The translations under genes were made by a program, and so were the position numbers. Shown in pieces: positions 35,369 to 43,722 of a stretch of 58,461 nucleotides of DNA. The stretch's first letter is position 1, and each line of letters starts with the position of its first letter. The DNA is from an uncultured Selenomonas sp. (GTDB lineage Bacteria > Bacillota > Negativicutes > Selenomonadales > Selenomonadaceae), in contig USAK01000009.1 in NCBI GenBank assembly GCA_900552565.1, positions 1-58,461 on the forward strand, read 5' to 3'. The notes under the pieces were generated by a model. The model was not told where the DNA came from. It saw only the letters and a list, made by a program, of their open reading frames with translations, and did not search any database.

Positions 35369-36328
35369 TCATGATTTCTTCTGCCCAAAGCGGCGGCGAT
35401 AGTCAAACAGCATATCAAAAAGCCCCGTGAAGGCCAAAATCTGCACAAGGACGCCGCCGAGGAGCACGAAAGCATAGAAGAACATCCGCATGACGCGCCC
35501 GACACGGAAGCGGTCCATGGCATAGCTCATGAGCGAAAGCCCCTGAATGACGCCTGCCCCCATCGCCACCATGTTGAGATTGAACGCCGCCTGATACAGA
35601 GGCTGTATCTCTCGGGACCCGCCCCAGTAAATGCCGACGAGCGCAAAGCCCAGAAGATACAGGAAGAACTGCGGCAGGCGCCACTCAGCAAACGGCGGCA
35701 GCTGCGGCACAGTCTCGCCGAGCCTGCGCAGGACGCGGCTGCTGACGATATAAGCCACGCCGGCATCCAAAAGGCCCATGACGCCGACAATGAACGGCAG
35801 CAGCAGATTGAGATACGTCATAGCCTCAGAAATCTGTGCCTTGCTTGCCGCAATGGCATTCTTGTCGAGGCCCATCTGCTCATAGACGGCAAAGGTCTGG
35901 TCAAAGCTCTGCTGCATGACGTCCATCTGCATATTGAGCGGATTGACCGACGTAACGAGGAACAGCAGGCCAAAAGTCAGCAGCTTGCCCGCCACCGAAG
36001 CGACCAATGTCATGCCGAAGGCATGCGCCCCCGACCACTGATGGCGGAAGGCATAGCCGAGCATGAGGCCCGTCGGGCCGAAGGAAAGCACCATGCGCAG
36101 CGAAAGCATCGGCTCCAGCAAAAGCGCCATGATGACACCCGAAACGAGCACCGACATAACCCCCCAACGCAGGCCGTGGCGCACGATGAGCACCACGACA
36201 GGCAGTGCCCAGACGAGAGCTGCCACCATGCCGATGACCGGCAGATAGGCCGCCGCCATTGCCAGGATGACCGTCAAGGCTGAAAGCAGTCCGCTCTCCG
36301 TCAGCGGCGTAATTCTATGTGAAGTCAT
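35369..36328 (-). CDS. yybS: YybS-like DUF2232 membrane protein
   Basis: 319 residues starting at MTSHRITPLTESGLL; eleven further upstream codons are open but lack support, and AAAGGAT lies before the chosen ATG. About eight membrane helices are visible, with LPVIGMVAALVWALPVV early and FALVGIYWGG late. The function of YybS is unknown. Its constant place before gdpP and rplI suggests a link with c-di-AMP or envelope functions. First gene of the operon with its own promoter. Confidence 0.88.
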   Translation of the reverse strand: MTSHRITPLTESGLLSALTVILAMAAAYLPVIGMVAALVWALPVVVLIVRHGLRWGVMSVLVSGVIMALLLEPMLSLRMVLSFGPTGLMLGYAFRHQWSGAHAFGMTLVASVAGKLLTFGLLFLVTSVNPLNMQMDVMQQSFDQTFAVYEQMGLDKNAIAASKAQISEAMTYLNLLLPFIVGVMGLLDAGVAYIVSSRVLRRLGETVPQLPPFAEWRLPQFFLYLLGFALVGIYWGGSREIQPLYQAAFNLNMVAMGAGVIQGLSLMSYAMDRFRVGRVMRMFFYAFVLLGGVLVQILAFTGLFDMLFDYRRRFGQKKS

Positions 36329-36398
36329 TTCTTCATCCTTTCCATTTTTCCATCTTTCCATAAAAATGAAAATGTCTCAATTCTGAAGACTATCTTTT

Positions 36399-36427
36399 AT
36401 TATATCAGAAGAATTTCACCCTGTCTT
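36399..36427 (-). promoter_or_regulatory. Promoter of the yybS-gdpP-rplI operon
   Basis: Minus strand: AAGACA (36422-36427), 17-nt spacer, TATAAT (36399-36404) preceded by TG, an extended -10. Confidence 0.65.
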
Positions 36428-36475
36428 GCCAGCAGGTACTAATCACCAGTTTATGCTCCCGCAGTGCCTGCGGAT

Positions 36476-36513
36476 AGAAAAAGAAGGCCCCTCGCATAAA
36501 GCGGGAGGTCTTC
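36476..36513 (-). terminator. Terminator of the 308-residue secreted protein gene
   Basis: On the minus strand GAAGACCTCCCGC pairs with GCGAGGGGCCTTC (G-U pairs included) over a 5-nt loop, followed by TTTTTC. Confidence 0.7.
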
Positions 36514-36540
36514 TATGCTATGCATTTATGGGCTGGATGC

Positions 36541-37467
36541 TCACTGCGCCTGCGTCGTTACGACACCGTAGAGCGTCGTATCCGCTTTGGTCTGGATGTA
36601 GAGCTCCGTGCCGGCGGGCAGGTTCACGTCCTTGCCATGAACAAAGGCACCGGCGACAATACCGATTGGTCCGAGAATGGCGATGCCGGCAAGGCTTGCA
36701 CCTGCGGCCATCGCGAGATTCTTCATTTCCTTCTTGGCTGCTTCGCCGATGTACGTATCGACATACGTGCCATCGATGGATTTTGTCTTGTTGAAGTCAA
36801 TCTCGACTTCCGCATTGCGGCCAAAATTGCGCGCCTGCTTGACTTTCGTCACCGTGCCCTCGCCCGGCAGGCCCTTGGCAAAGACGAGCTTGCCATTGAC
36901 GATGACATCATCAGCAATCTTGTACTGGATGGTATCACCGACTTTGAGATTGTTCGAATTGACCGGGCTGACAAGCGCGACCTTGATGAGCGTTTCCGCG
37001 GGTACGCGCACCTGGTCGAGAGGCAGCGTCGCCGAACCAAACGAGGCTTGCGAGAGGGCTGCCAGACGCTGTTTGTACGTACCGGTCCCCGTCTTGCCTG
37101 TCATATCCATCTCGAGGTCGGCAATGCGCGAATCCACGGGGTCCATGCTGACCTCATGGCCGATATTCCATTCCACGGCATTGAGGTCGGCGAGCAGCGA
37201 CGGCTTCGTGCTGTTCGTGTAGACTTCATTATATACCGCATTGACGCGCGCCATCATACTGCCGCTGCGGTGCGTGCCGTCATAATCCTTTTCCAGTTTG
37301 TTGATGCGGTCGACAAGAGCGCCTGTCTGCACCGTGCCATACGTGTCCCTTTCGATGGCACCGAGTTTATCCTGTACGGTCTCCGGCGTGGCTGCTGCCG
37401 TAATGCCCATCGACGAGACGAGAAATACAGCGCTCAGGAGCACGCTGAAAAGCTTGCGGAATTTCAT
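36541..37467 (-). CDS. Secreted protein of unknown function with internal repeats
   Basis: 308 residues with a signal peptide (1-26, ending AAA). The N-terminal half has about three related units of about 40 residues with the pattern R(I/L)xxLExDxxGxxxxG (residues 30-80 and 113-150). The C-terminal half is beta-rich (LKVGDTIQYKIADDV, GEGTVTKVKQARNFGRNAEVEIDF) and ends with a Gly/Ala-rich hydrophobic stretch (about 255-275) and a final strand. I do not recognise the family. The design fits a periplasmic or outer-membrane-associated protein. GAGGAGG precedes the ATG. Confidence 0.75.
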   Translation of the reverse strand: MKFRKLFSVLLSAVFLVSSMGITAAATPETVQDKLGAIERDTYGTVQTGALVDRINKLEKDYDGTHRSGSMMARVNAVYNEVYTNSTKPSLLADLNAVEWNIGHEVSMDPVDSRIADLEMDMTGKTGTGTYKQRLAALSQASFGSATLPLDQVRVPAETLIKVALVSPVNSNNLKVGDTIQYKIADDVIVNGKLVFAKGLPGEGTVTKVKQARNFGRNAEVEIDFNKTKSIDGTYVDTYIGEAAKKEMKNLAMAAGASLAGIAILGPIGIVAGAFVHGKDVNLPAGTELYIQTKADTTLYGVVTTQAQ

Positions 37468-37572
37468 GATCCAGCCTCCTCTTTTTCCCTACGATTCTTA
37501 TGATGAGTCTATTCTGTCATATTTCCTTGAAAATAGCAAGGAAAGCCGTAAAAGTAAGGTACGTTTTATGTT

Positions 37573-38511
37573 TTATACCTTTGTGCCCGACGGCACACTG
37601 CCCTGCGATTCCTCGTACAGGCTGACCTTGGTCTCGACGTCATGATAGCCCGCCGGCTCCGGATGAATCATGATGTCAAACGTGCCAAATTCTTTGCGAA
37701 TGAGCTGTTCAAGCTCGTCGCAGATGGCATGAACCTGCGAAAGATGCATGTTGCCATCAAACAGCACGTGCACGTCAAGAAGCTTGTACGAGCCGGAACG
37801 GCGCGTTCTGAGGCAGTGGCAGCCCTTGACTTCCGGCACGCTTTCGATGATTTTGCGGATGCGCGCCTCTTCGTCTTCCGGCAGGCTCGCGTCCGTCAGC
37901 TGCATCGTCGAATCGACAATCATACGCCAGCCGGCGCGAAAAATGATGCCCGCGACGAAAATAGCGATGACTGGGTCAAGCCAGGCCCAGCCCGTGACCT
38001 GCATGAGCACCAGGCCCGTGAGCACGCCGACAGAAGTCCAGATATCAGCGCGCAGATGCAGGCCGTCGGCCTCGAGAGCCTGCGAACCCGTCTTCTTCGC
38101 CACGACAATCAGTCGGTGCGAGACAAAGAAGTTGATGACAATCGAGATCACCATGATGGCAATGCCGTAGCCGAGGAATTCCGGTACGGACGACTCCTGG
38201 AATTTGGAGACAGCCTCGTAGACAATGCCGAGGGCTGCAACAACGATGAGCACGGCCTCAACCGCGGCCGAGAGGTTCTCATACTTGCCATGGCCGTAGT
38301 CATGCTCGAGGTCCGGCGGTGTCACCGACTTGCGCACGGCCCAAAAGGCAATGAGTGCCGCGATGAGGTCGACGCCTGAATGCAGGGCCTCGGAAATCAG
38401 GCTGACCGCGCCGACAAAAATGCCGACGGCCAGTTTCAGCAGTACGAGTGTCGTATTGGAAAAGATGGACAAATATGCTGTCCGCTGCTTCAAGACAGCG
38501 TTTTTTGACAT
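37573..38511 (-). CDS. Cation diffusion facilitator (CDF) metal exporter
   Basis: 312 residues: six membrane helices (about 12-205) and a C-terminal metal-binding domain (about 215-300). The metal sites HSGVD in helix 2 and HLRAD in helix 5 have the HxxxD pair typical of Zn/Cd exporters, unlike the DxxxD pair of Mn/Fe exporters. DYGHGKYEN after helix 2 is a family hallmark. It exports divalent metal by H+ antiport. AAGGAGG precedes the ATG. The upstream gap 38512-38735 shows no gene. Confidence 0.93.
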   Translation of the reverse strand: MSKNAVLKQRTAYLSIFSNTTLVLLKLAVGIFVGAVSLISEALHSGVDLIAALIAFWAVRKSVTPPDLEHDYGHGKYENLSAAVEAVLIVVAALGIVYEAVSKFQESSVPEFLGYGIAIMVISIVINFFVSHRLIVVAKKTGSQALEADGLHLRADIWTSVGVLTGLVLMQVTGWAWLDPVIAIFVAGIIFRAGWRMIVDSTMQLTDASLPEDEEARIRKIIESVPEVKGCHCLRTRRSGSYKLLDVHVLFDGNMHLSQVHAICDELEQLIRKEFGTFDIMIHPEPAGYHDVETKVSLYEESQGSVPSGTKV

Positions 38512-38735
38512 ATTGACTCCTCCTTCAAACTTTCTTCTGAGAAAAATGAAAAATAGCTGGACAAAGCAAATCCGCCCCGCTATAATGAATTTGTCGAGAG
38601 ATCGACATACTCAAAAGCACTTATAATTCATATTTGTTCTTGCTTTCTGGACGCTGCTGCGTCCTATTTTTTTGCCTGACCAAATCCGTATTTACAGCCG
38701 CGAACAAGAATCCTTTGCAGATATCACTGCGTTTG

Positions 38736-38770
38736 AAAAGAGCCTGCCCAAAAGGGCAGGCTCTTTTTTA
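38736..38770 (-). terminator. Terminator overlapping the end of the 137-residue secreted protein gene
   Basis: A 14-bp stem AAAAGAGCCTGCCC / GGGCAGGCTCTTTT with a 4-nt loop and T-runs on both sides. The TAA stop of the gene lies at its right edge. Confidence 0.88.
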
Positions 38771-39181
38771 TTCACTTTCTGATGACGACGCCGTCATGAT
38801 GAACTGCACAATTTCGTTCATCGGCGATGTCGCGAGATAAGGCCTCACAGGCTCTGCCTGGTCGCTTGACTGCAGCACGGCCTTCGTATCGTAGCGCTGA
38901 ACTTCCGACGCAAAAATCTGATACGTCCGCTTGCTGGGGTCAAACTGCATGAGATAGATATACCGCCGGTCAAGGTCAGCCCGCACGACGGCCACACGCG
39001 CCGTCCAGAGCGTTTTCTGCACGTCATTCTCCACTACCTGATCCGAAGAAATCGAATCCGTATCCACATAATAGCCCGTCGAGCCATTGGCATCGACAAA
39101 CTGCATATTCTCGGCATAGACACGGCTCACGAAGACCATCAGACAGGCAACGAGCAGACAGCCGATCTTCCGGATATTCAT
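38768..39181 (-). CDS. Small secreted protein of unknown function
   Basis: 137 residues with a signal peptide (about 1-24, CLMVFVSRVYA). The mature part resembles small envelope proteins that carry a surface-adhesin-E-like fold: a YYVDTDSI strand, TLWTARVAVVRAD, YIYLMQFDPSKRTYQIF and a C-terminal PMNEIVQFI helix. The resemblance is by eye and weak. ATG 39181 is used; a TTG lies one codon upstream. Confidence 0.65.
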   Translation of the reverse strand: MNIRKIGCLLVACLMVFVSRVYAENMQFVDANGSTGYYVDTDSISSDQVVENDVQKTLWTARVAVVRADLDRRYIYLMQFDPSKRTYQIFASEVQRYDTKAVLQSSDQAEPVRPYLATSPMNEIVQFIMTASSSESE

Positions 39182-39243
39182 CAATCTATCGTCCTTTCCT
39201 GAAATTATACCGCTTTTCTATATCATTTACTATCTTCCCTATT

Positions 39244-39294
39244 ATAAAAAAATCTTTTTGGCACGTCAAGCACAGCTGGGCGGCCAAAAAGATT
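39244..39294 (-). terminator. Terminator of the hydrogenase operon
   Basis: A 12-bp stem AATCTTTTTGGC (39251-39262) with GCCAAAAAGATT (39283-39294) over a 20-nt loop, followed on the minus strand by TTTTTTATAATAG. Confidence 0.85.
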
Positions 39295-39326
39295 TCTAAA
39301 ACATTCTAATATAATATGTCCTCTGC

Positions 39327-40334
39327 TCAACAAATGCGCGGCACGAGATTGCCCAGCGGCATATCGACAATGCGGATGCCGCCGATGGCCGTCCTGAGAC
39401 CGACCTGTCCCGGTGCTTCGGCCGTGACTTCGCCGATGATGCATGCGTCCTTGCCGTACTTGTTCTCCTTCATGACAGCAAGTACCTTGTCGGCTTCTTC
39501 TGCCGGCACAAACGCGATGCACTTGCCCTCGTTGGCCAGATACAGCGGGTCAAAGCCGAGGATATCACAGACCCCCTGAACCTCCTCGCGGATAGGCAGG
39601 GCATCTTCGTCAATGAGCACGCCGCACTGCGAAGCTTCGGCAATCTCATTGAGCACGGCTGCCACGCCGCCGCGCGTCGGGTCGCGCAGGACGGCGATGT
39701 CGGGAGCCGCTTCGAGCATGGCACGCGTCAGCGAGTTCAGCGGCGCGCAGTCCGTCTTAATGGTATCGGGCAGCTCGAGGCCGTGGCGGCCGGCGAGTAC
39801 CGTTGCCGCATGGTCGCCGATGAAGCCCGAAAGCAGGACCTTCATGCCCGGCTTCACATGCTTCGGCGAGATATCCGTACCGGCGATGATGTCGCCGATA
39901 CCGGCCGTATTGATGAAGATGCCGTCGGCCTTGCCGCGTTCGACGACTTTCGTGTCGCCCGTGACGATGGCTACGCCGGCTTCATCGGCCATCTGGCGCA
40001 TCGTGTGGGCAATTTTCTTAAGGTCGGCAATGGGGAAGCCCTCTTCGAGAATCATGCCTACCGAGATATAGCGCGGCACAGCGCCGGTCATCGAAAGGTC
40101 GTTGACCGTGCCGCAGACCGCGAGCTTGCCGATGTTGCCGCCATTAAAGAACAGCGGCTGCACGACGTAAGAATCTGTCGTAAAGGCGACGTGGCTGCCC
40201 ATATTGACCGCCGCACCGTCGTGAAGTTCATTGAGATAAGGATTCGTGAATTCCGGCAGGATGACCTCCTGCATGAGCTGCTGGCTCATCTTGCCGCCGG
40301 CGCCATGCGCCATCGTTATGCGTTCATCTGCCAT
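39327..40334 (-). CDS. hypE: Hydrogenase maturation protein HypE
   Basis: 335 residues from ATG 40334 (GGGAG 8 nt ahead). AIR-synthase fold: ITMAHGAGGKMSQQL at the start, GDTKVV near residue 120, DPTRGGVA near residue 220. The protein ends PRIC, the C-terminal Cys that carries the thiocarboxamide and thiocyanate made from carbamoyl phosphate. It supplies the CN ligands of the NiFe site with HypF, which is not encoded here. It overlaps hypD by 11 nt and closes the operon. Confidence 0.96.
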   Translation of the reverse strand: MADERITMAHGAGGKMSQQLMQEVILPEFTNPYLNELHDGAAVNMGSHVAFTTDSYVVQPLFFNGGNIGKLAVCGTVNDLSMTGAVPRYISVGMILEEGFPIADLKKIAHTMRQMADEAGVAIVTGDTKVVERGKADGIFINTAGIGDIIAGTDISPKHVKPGMKVLLSGFIGDHAATVLAGRHGLELPDTIKTDCAPLNSLTRAMLEAAPDIAVLRDPTRGGVAAVLNEIAEASQCGVLIDEDALPIREEVQGVCDILGFDPLYLANEGKCIAFVPAEEADKVLAVMKENKYGKDACIIGEVTAEAPGQVGLRTAIGGIRIVDMPLGNLVPRIC

Positions 40335-41427
40335 ATGAAAATCTCCCTTGACCGTATTTATACCAAGCCGCACAGACACCCTCGACCGAGACCATGCAGG
40401 GGCCAACCGCATGTGTCGGCACACAGGCTTTGCCAAAAAGCGGGCATTCCTTCGGCGTCACGATGCCGCGCAGCACCTCGCCGCAGCGGCAGCCCGGCTT
40501 GTTTTTGCCCATCGGCACATCGAGCGGCAGCAACTGTTCGATATCGTAGTCTGCAAACGCTTGGCGCATGTGAAGCCCCGACATCGGGATGATGCCGATG
40601 CCGCGCCAGGCAGCATCAGCCGGTTCATAGACGAGCTCTGTCGCCTTTCTCGCCGCAGGGCTGCCATCTTTGTGCACGACACTGCCGTATTCATTCTCGA
40701 TGCGGGCCGCGCCTTCCGTGACCTGCTGCATGAGCCGGTAAAGAGAACGGAGAATCTGCAGGGGCTCAAAGCCCGTGACTACGCCCGGCATATGATATTC
40801 GGAAGCGAGAAATGAAAATACCTCCGTGCCCGTGATGACCGAGACATGCCCCGGCAGGATGAAGCCGTCCACGCGGACATCGGGGTCATCGAGCAGGGCA
40901 CGCAGGGCCGGCGGCACGAGTTTCTGCGCGGAAAGCATATAGAGGTTGTGCAGCCCCTGCTGTTTCGCGGCAATGACCGTCGCCGCAGCCGTCGGCGCCG
41001 TCGTCTCAAAGCCGACAGCGAGGAAAATAACTTTTTTATCCGGATTGTCCTTAGCAATATGGATGCTGTCGAGCGGTGAATAGACGATGCGGATATCCGC
41101 GCCCTGCGCCTTGGCCTCCATGAGGCTCGACTGCGAGCCCGGCACCTTGAGCATATCGCCAAACGTCGTGATGATGGTATCATCACGCAGGGAATAGGCA
41201 ATGGCCTTATCCATATAATCATCCGGCGTCACGCATACAGGACAGCCGGGGCCCGAGACGAGCTCGACATTTTCCGGCAGCATCTGGCGCAGGCCGGCGC
41301 GGAAAATAGCGACCGTATGCGTGCCGCAGACTTCCATGAAGCGCAGCTTGTGGTCAGCTTTTTCTGCCATGCGGCCGATTTCCGTGACGAGTCTCTTGGC
41401 GAGCTCGCGCTCTTCCTGTTTTGTCAT
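40324..41427 (-). CDS. hypD: Hydrogenase maturation protein HypD
   Basis: 367 residues, standard length. Conserved motifs: FMEVCGTHTVAIFR near residue 30, SGPGCPVCVTP near residue 58, GFETTAPT, and the C-terminal Cys set in GCRCGEVLRG, ECPLFGKAC and VGPCMVS that bind the 4Fe-4S cluster. It assembles the Fe(CN)2CO unit with HypC. It overlaps hypC by 4 nt. Confidence 0.97.
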   Translation of the reverse strand: MTKQEERELAKRLVTEIGRMAEKADHKLRFMEVCGTHTVAIFRAGLRQMLPENVELVSGPGCPVCVTPDDYMDKAIAYSLRDDTIITTFGDMLKVPGSQSSLMEAKAQGADIRIVYSPLDSIHIAKDNPDKKVIFLAVGFETTAPTAAATVIAAKQQGLHNLYMLSAQKLVPPALRALLDDPDVRVDGFILPGHVSVITGTEVFSFLASEYHMPGVVTGFEPLQILRSLYRLMQQVTEGAARIENEYGSVVHKDGSPAARKATELVYEPADAAWRGIGIIPMSGLHMRQAFADYDIEQLLPLDVPMGKNKPGCRCGEVLRGIVTPKECPLFGKACVPTHAVGPCMVSVEGVCAAWYKYGQGRFSYGR

Positions 41428-41687
41428 AACTGCATACCACCCGCTTCATCAGAAATGCTCGTGACGGTGCGTTCAGCGCCGTTCATTTCGGCGAGCAGTG
41501 CATTCGTCTCAGCCACCTCTTCTTCCGTGACTTTCTGGATGGCAAAGCCGGCATGCACAAGTACATAGTCGCCGACCTGCGTCTCCGGCAGCAGCATCAG
41601 GCTGATGTCGCGCTCTACTCCAGAAATATCCACTTTGCCCATGACATCGTGGACTTCCACGACTTTAGCAGGAACTGCCAAACACAT
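41424..41687 (-). CDS. hypC: Hydrogenase maturation chaperone HypC
   Basis: 87 residues starting MCLAVPAKV, where Cys 2 binds the Fe(CN)2CO unit. GDYVLVHAGFAIQKV is the family core. It hands the iron unit from HypD to the hydrogenase large subunit. The stop overlaps the hypD start. Confidence 0.97.
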   Translation of the reverse strand: MCLAVPAKVVEVHDVMGKVDISGVERDISLMLLPETQVGDYVLVHAGFAIQKVTEEEVAETNALLAEMNGAERTVTSISDEAGGMQL

Positions 41688-41730
41688 ATCTCTTACCTCC
41701 GCTTCTAAAACGTTCTATATAATATAATGC

Positions 41731-42333
41731 TTATTCCATTTCTTCGCGAACCGATTCCTCGGCGACGATGCCGTAGTTCACAGCGCGTTCTTCTGCCTTC
41801 GGCTTGACTTCGATGCCCCAATCCTTGAGAACGTCCACAGCCTCCTGGGCGATGAGCGGCAGCAGTTTTTTCATCTCGGGGCTGAGCTCCACGCCCGCCT
41901 CAAGGTCATACGGCTGTGCGCCGAGCACGACGACGTCCGGGATCTTGCGGCCCGTGACCGTCAGCAGGGCAAGAACGTCCTGAATGCCGACTTCATGGGC
42001 ACTGAGCTTGTCCTGAAAATGTTCCATGATGGCGTCATTGCGGAAATGGAAGCGCGTGCCGGGCTTCTGACCGCCGTTGATGGAGTCGATGACGAGAAGT
42101 TTCTTCGTGCCCGTCACATACTGCGTGAGCTCAATGCCCAGTGTGCCTCCGTCGACGACCTGTACATTCTCAGGAAAGTCGTAATGCGCATCGAGATACT
42201 CCGCAGTGCGCACGCCAAAGCCCTCATCGCGCAGGATGACGTTGCCGACACCGAGAATCGTGACCTCGGCCGGATGCAGCACATCGTCAATCATCGAAGA
42301 TTTTTCACTGCCGTTGCCAAATACGTCAGCCAT
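41731..42333 (-). CDS. Hydrogenase maturation endopeptidase (HyaD/HybD-like)
   Basis: 200 residues from ATG 42333, with GGAG 7 nt ahead; it starts 3 nt after the hypB stop region. The fold is visible from ILGVGNVILRDEGFGVRTAEYL (first Ni-ligand Glu), DGGTLGIELTQYV and HEVGIQDVLALL (His ligand). It removes the C-terminal tail of the large subunit after Ni insertion. Its tail beyond residue 160 is longer than in E. coli HybD (about 164 residues). Confidence 0.93.
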   Translation of the reverse strand: MADVFGNGSEKSSMIDDVLHPAEVTILGVGNVILRDEGFGVRTAEYLDAHYDFPENVQVVDGGTLGIELTQYVTGTKKLLVIDSINGGQKPGTRFHFRNDAIMEHFQDKLSAHEVGIQDVLALLTVTGRKIPDVVVLGAQPYDLEAGVELSPEMKKLLPLIAQEAVDVLKDWGIEVKPKAEERAVNYGIVAEESVREEME

Positions 42334-42335
42334 GT

Positions 42336-43004
42336 TCATTCTCCTTTTTTCTGCTTTGCCGCAACGCGGCCGAGCAGCCATTCACACCATTCGTCAATGC
42401 CCTGGTCTTTCGTGCACGAGACTTCGACGACCGTCATGCCAGGATGCAGCGTCGTGATATCCTCGCGGGCCGCAGCCATGTCAAAGTTGCAGTACGGCAC
42501 GAGATCCACTTTATTGAGTAGAGCGATGGCCGATTCCTTGAAAATCAGCGGATATTTCATTGGCTTATCGTCGCCTTCCGTGATGGAGAGCACGACGCCC
42601 TTATCATCTTCGCCAACCGCAAATTCTGCTGGGCAGACGAGATTGCCGACATTCTCGACAATGAGCAGGTCAAGATGGTCGAGGTCGAGCTGTTTGGCCA
42701 CTTTCTGCACCATCGGTGCATCGAGATGGCAGCCGCCGGCCGTGTTGATCTGGATGACCGGCACGCCGTGTTTCTCGATGCGGTCGGCATCCTTGCTCGT
42801 GAAGAGGTCGCCCTCAATGACGGCCATGCGTACCTTATCCTTGAGTTTTTCCATGGTCTTCTCAAGCACCGACGTCTTGCCGGCGCCCGGCGAACCCATG
42901 AGATTGATGACATAGACGCCTTTTTCTGCAAACAACGCCTGATTTTCGGCCGCTACGCGGTCGTTTTCTCCTAAAATATTCTTCATGACCTGAATCTCAG
43001 CCAT
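42336..43004 (-). CDS. hypB: Hydrogenase nickel insertion GTPase HypB
   Basis: 222 residues. P-loop GSPGAGKT near residue 37, GDLFTSKDADR, metal-binding GGCHLDA near residue 90, VENVGNLVCPAEF and NKVDL near residue 165. The N-terminus lacks both the CxxCGC motif and a His-rich stretch, so it has only the GTPase metal site. It delivers Ni with HypA, whose gene ends just upstream. Confidence 0.96.
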   Translation of the reverse strand: MAEIQVMKNILGENDRVAAENQALFAEKGVYVINLMGSPGAGKTSVLEKTMEKLKDKVRMAVIEGDLFTSKDADRIEKHGVPVIQINTAGGCHLDAPMVQKVAKQLDLDHLDLLIVENVGNLVCPAEFAVGEDDKGVVLSITEGDDKPMKYPLIFKESAIALLNKVDLVPYCNFDMAAAREDITTLHPGMTVVEVSCTKDQGIDEWCEWLLGRVAAKQKKGE

Positions 43005-43346
43005 TTAATCCACCTCCAGATATTCCACCTGCATCTCACGTCCTGAAATAGTCTTTAGGACTCCGTCCTTGCATTCAGGACACCAGAAATCGTAATGTTC
43101 GATGTGAAATTCCTTGCCGCATTTGACGCAGCGCCCGATAAGCGGCACATGCTTCACCTTGATTTTCGCGCCTTCGGCTATCGTGCCCTTGGCAATCATG
43201 TCAAAGGAAAACGTCAGGGAATCCACGACAACCCCCGACATTTCGCCAATCAAGAGCCCGATTTCGCGGATGCGGCTCGCATCATTCTTCTTCGCATAGT
43301 CAAGAGCAATGTCGAGCACGCCCTCGGCAATCGCCATTTCATGCAT
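43005..43346 (-). CDS. hypA: Hydrogenase nickel chaperone HypA
   Basis: 113 residues beginning MHEMAI, with the Ni-ligand His 2, and the Zn-binding pairs CVKCG and CPEC at residues 73-93. It is first of the maturation genes; hypB follows directly with no gap. Confidence 0.96.
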   Translation of the reverse strand: MHEMAIAEGVLDIALDYAKKNDASRIREIGLLIGEMSGVVVDSLTFSFDMIAKGTIAEGAKIKVKHVPLIGRCVKCGKEFHIEHYDFWCPECKDGVLKTISGREMQVEYLEVD

Positions 43347-43387
43347 AATTCATCTCCTGACAGACAGAAACTGTCTCATACAAAAAC

Positions 43388-43428
43388 GCCCTCCCCGCCA
43401 TCTTACCTGACAGCCGGAAAGGCGTTCC
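43388..43428 (-). terminator. Imperfect hairpin upstream of hypA
   Basis: On the minus strand AACGCC and GGCGTT pair at the ends of a 40-nt segment with an inner CCG/CGG, followed by TTTTG. It may reduce read-through from the structural into the maturation genes. Confidence 0.45.
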
Positions 43429-43446
43429 ATGAAACTACTCGTTCAA

Positions 43447-43689
43447 TTATAACGCGGCTTCGAGATTGCGTGCCTGCAGGACACCCAGGATATCCATGAG
43501 CTTCGTCTTGGCAGGGCTGTAATCTACCGTAGTCTCGCCATCATGTGCGTGGATGTGGACGAAGAGCACGCCCGGCAGACCGAGCAGAGCCTTCTCTACT
43601 TCCTTGGCACTTTCTTCCGTATAGCCTTTGACCGTGAACTGGAGACGCGTATTGCCGTTCGTCTCGCCGCAGCCGCATTCTTTACACAT
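43447..43689 (-). CDS. Small Cys-rich, HMA-like protein in the hydrogenase operon
   Basis: 80 residues from ATG 43689 with AAAGGAG 8 nt ahead. The N-terminus reads MCKECGCGE, four Cys counting the first pair, followed by an alpha/beta ferredoxin-like part (FTVKGYTEESAKEVEKALL, GVLFVHIHAHDGETTVDY). The fold resembles a heavy-metal-associated domain but lacks the usual MxCxxC in the loop. It sits between the cytochrome b gene and hypA, so a role in Ni or Fe handling for the hydrogenase is likely but unproven. Confidence 0.8.
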   Translation of the reverse strand: MCKECGCGETNGNTRLQFTVKGYTEESAKEVEKALLGLPGVLFVHIHAHDGETTVDYSPAKTKLMDILGVLQARNLEAAL

Positions 43690-43722
43690 AGTCAATACTC
43701 CTTTATCCCCAAAGGGATACAA

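Noticed and set aside
33363..35402. 679-codon open frame opposite gdpP
   Set aside because: Antisense shadow; gdpP domains are complete on the other strand.
38634..38840. 68-codon plus-strand frame in the gap before the 137-residue gene
   Set aside because: It crosses the terminator and the antisense of a real gene; no ribosome site.
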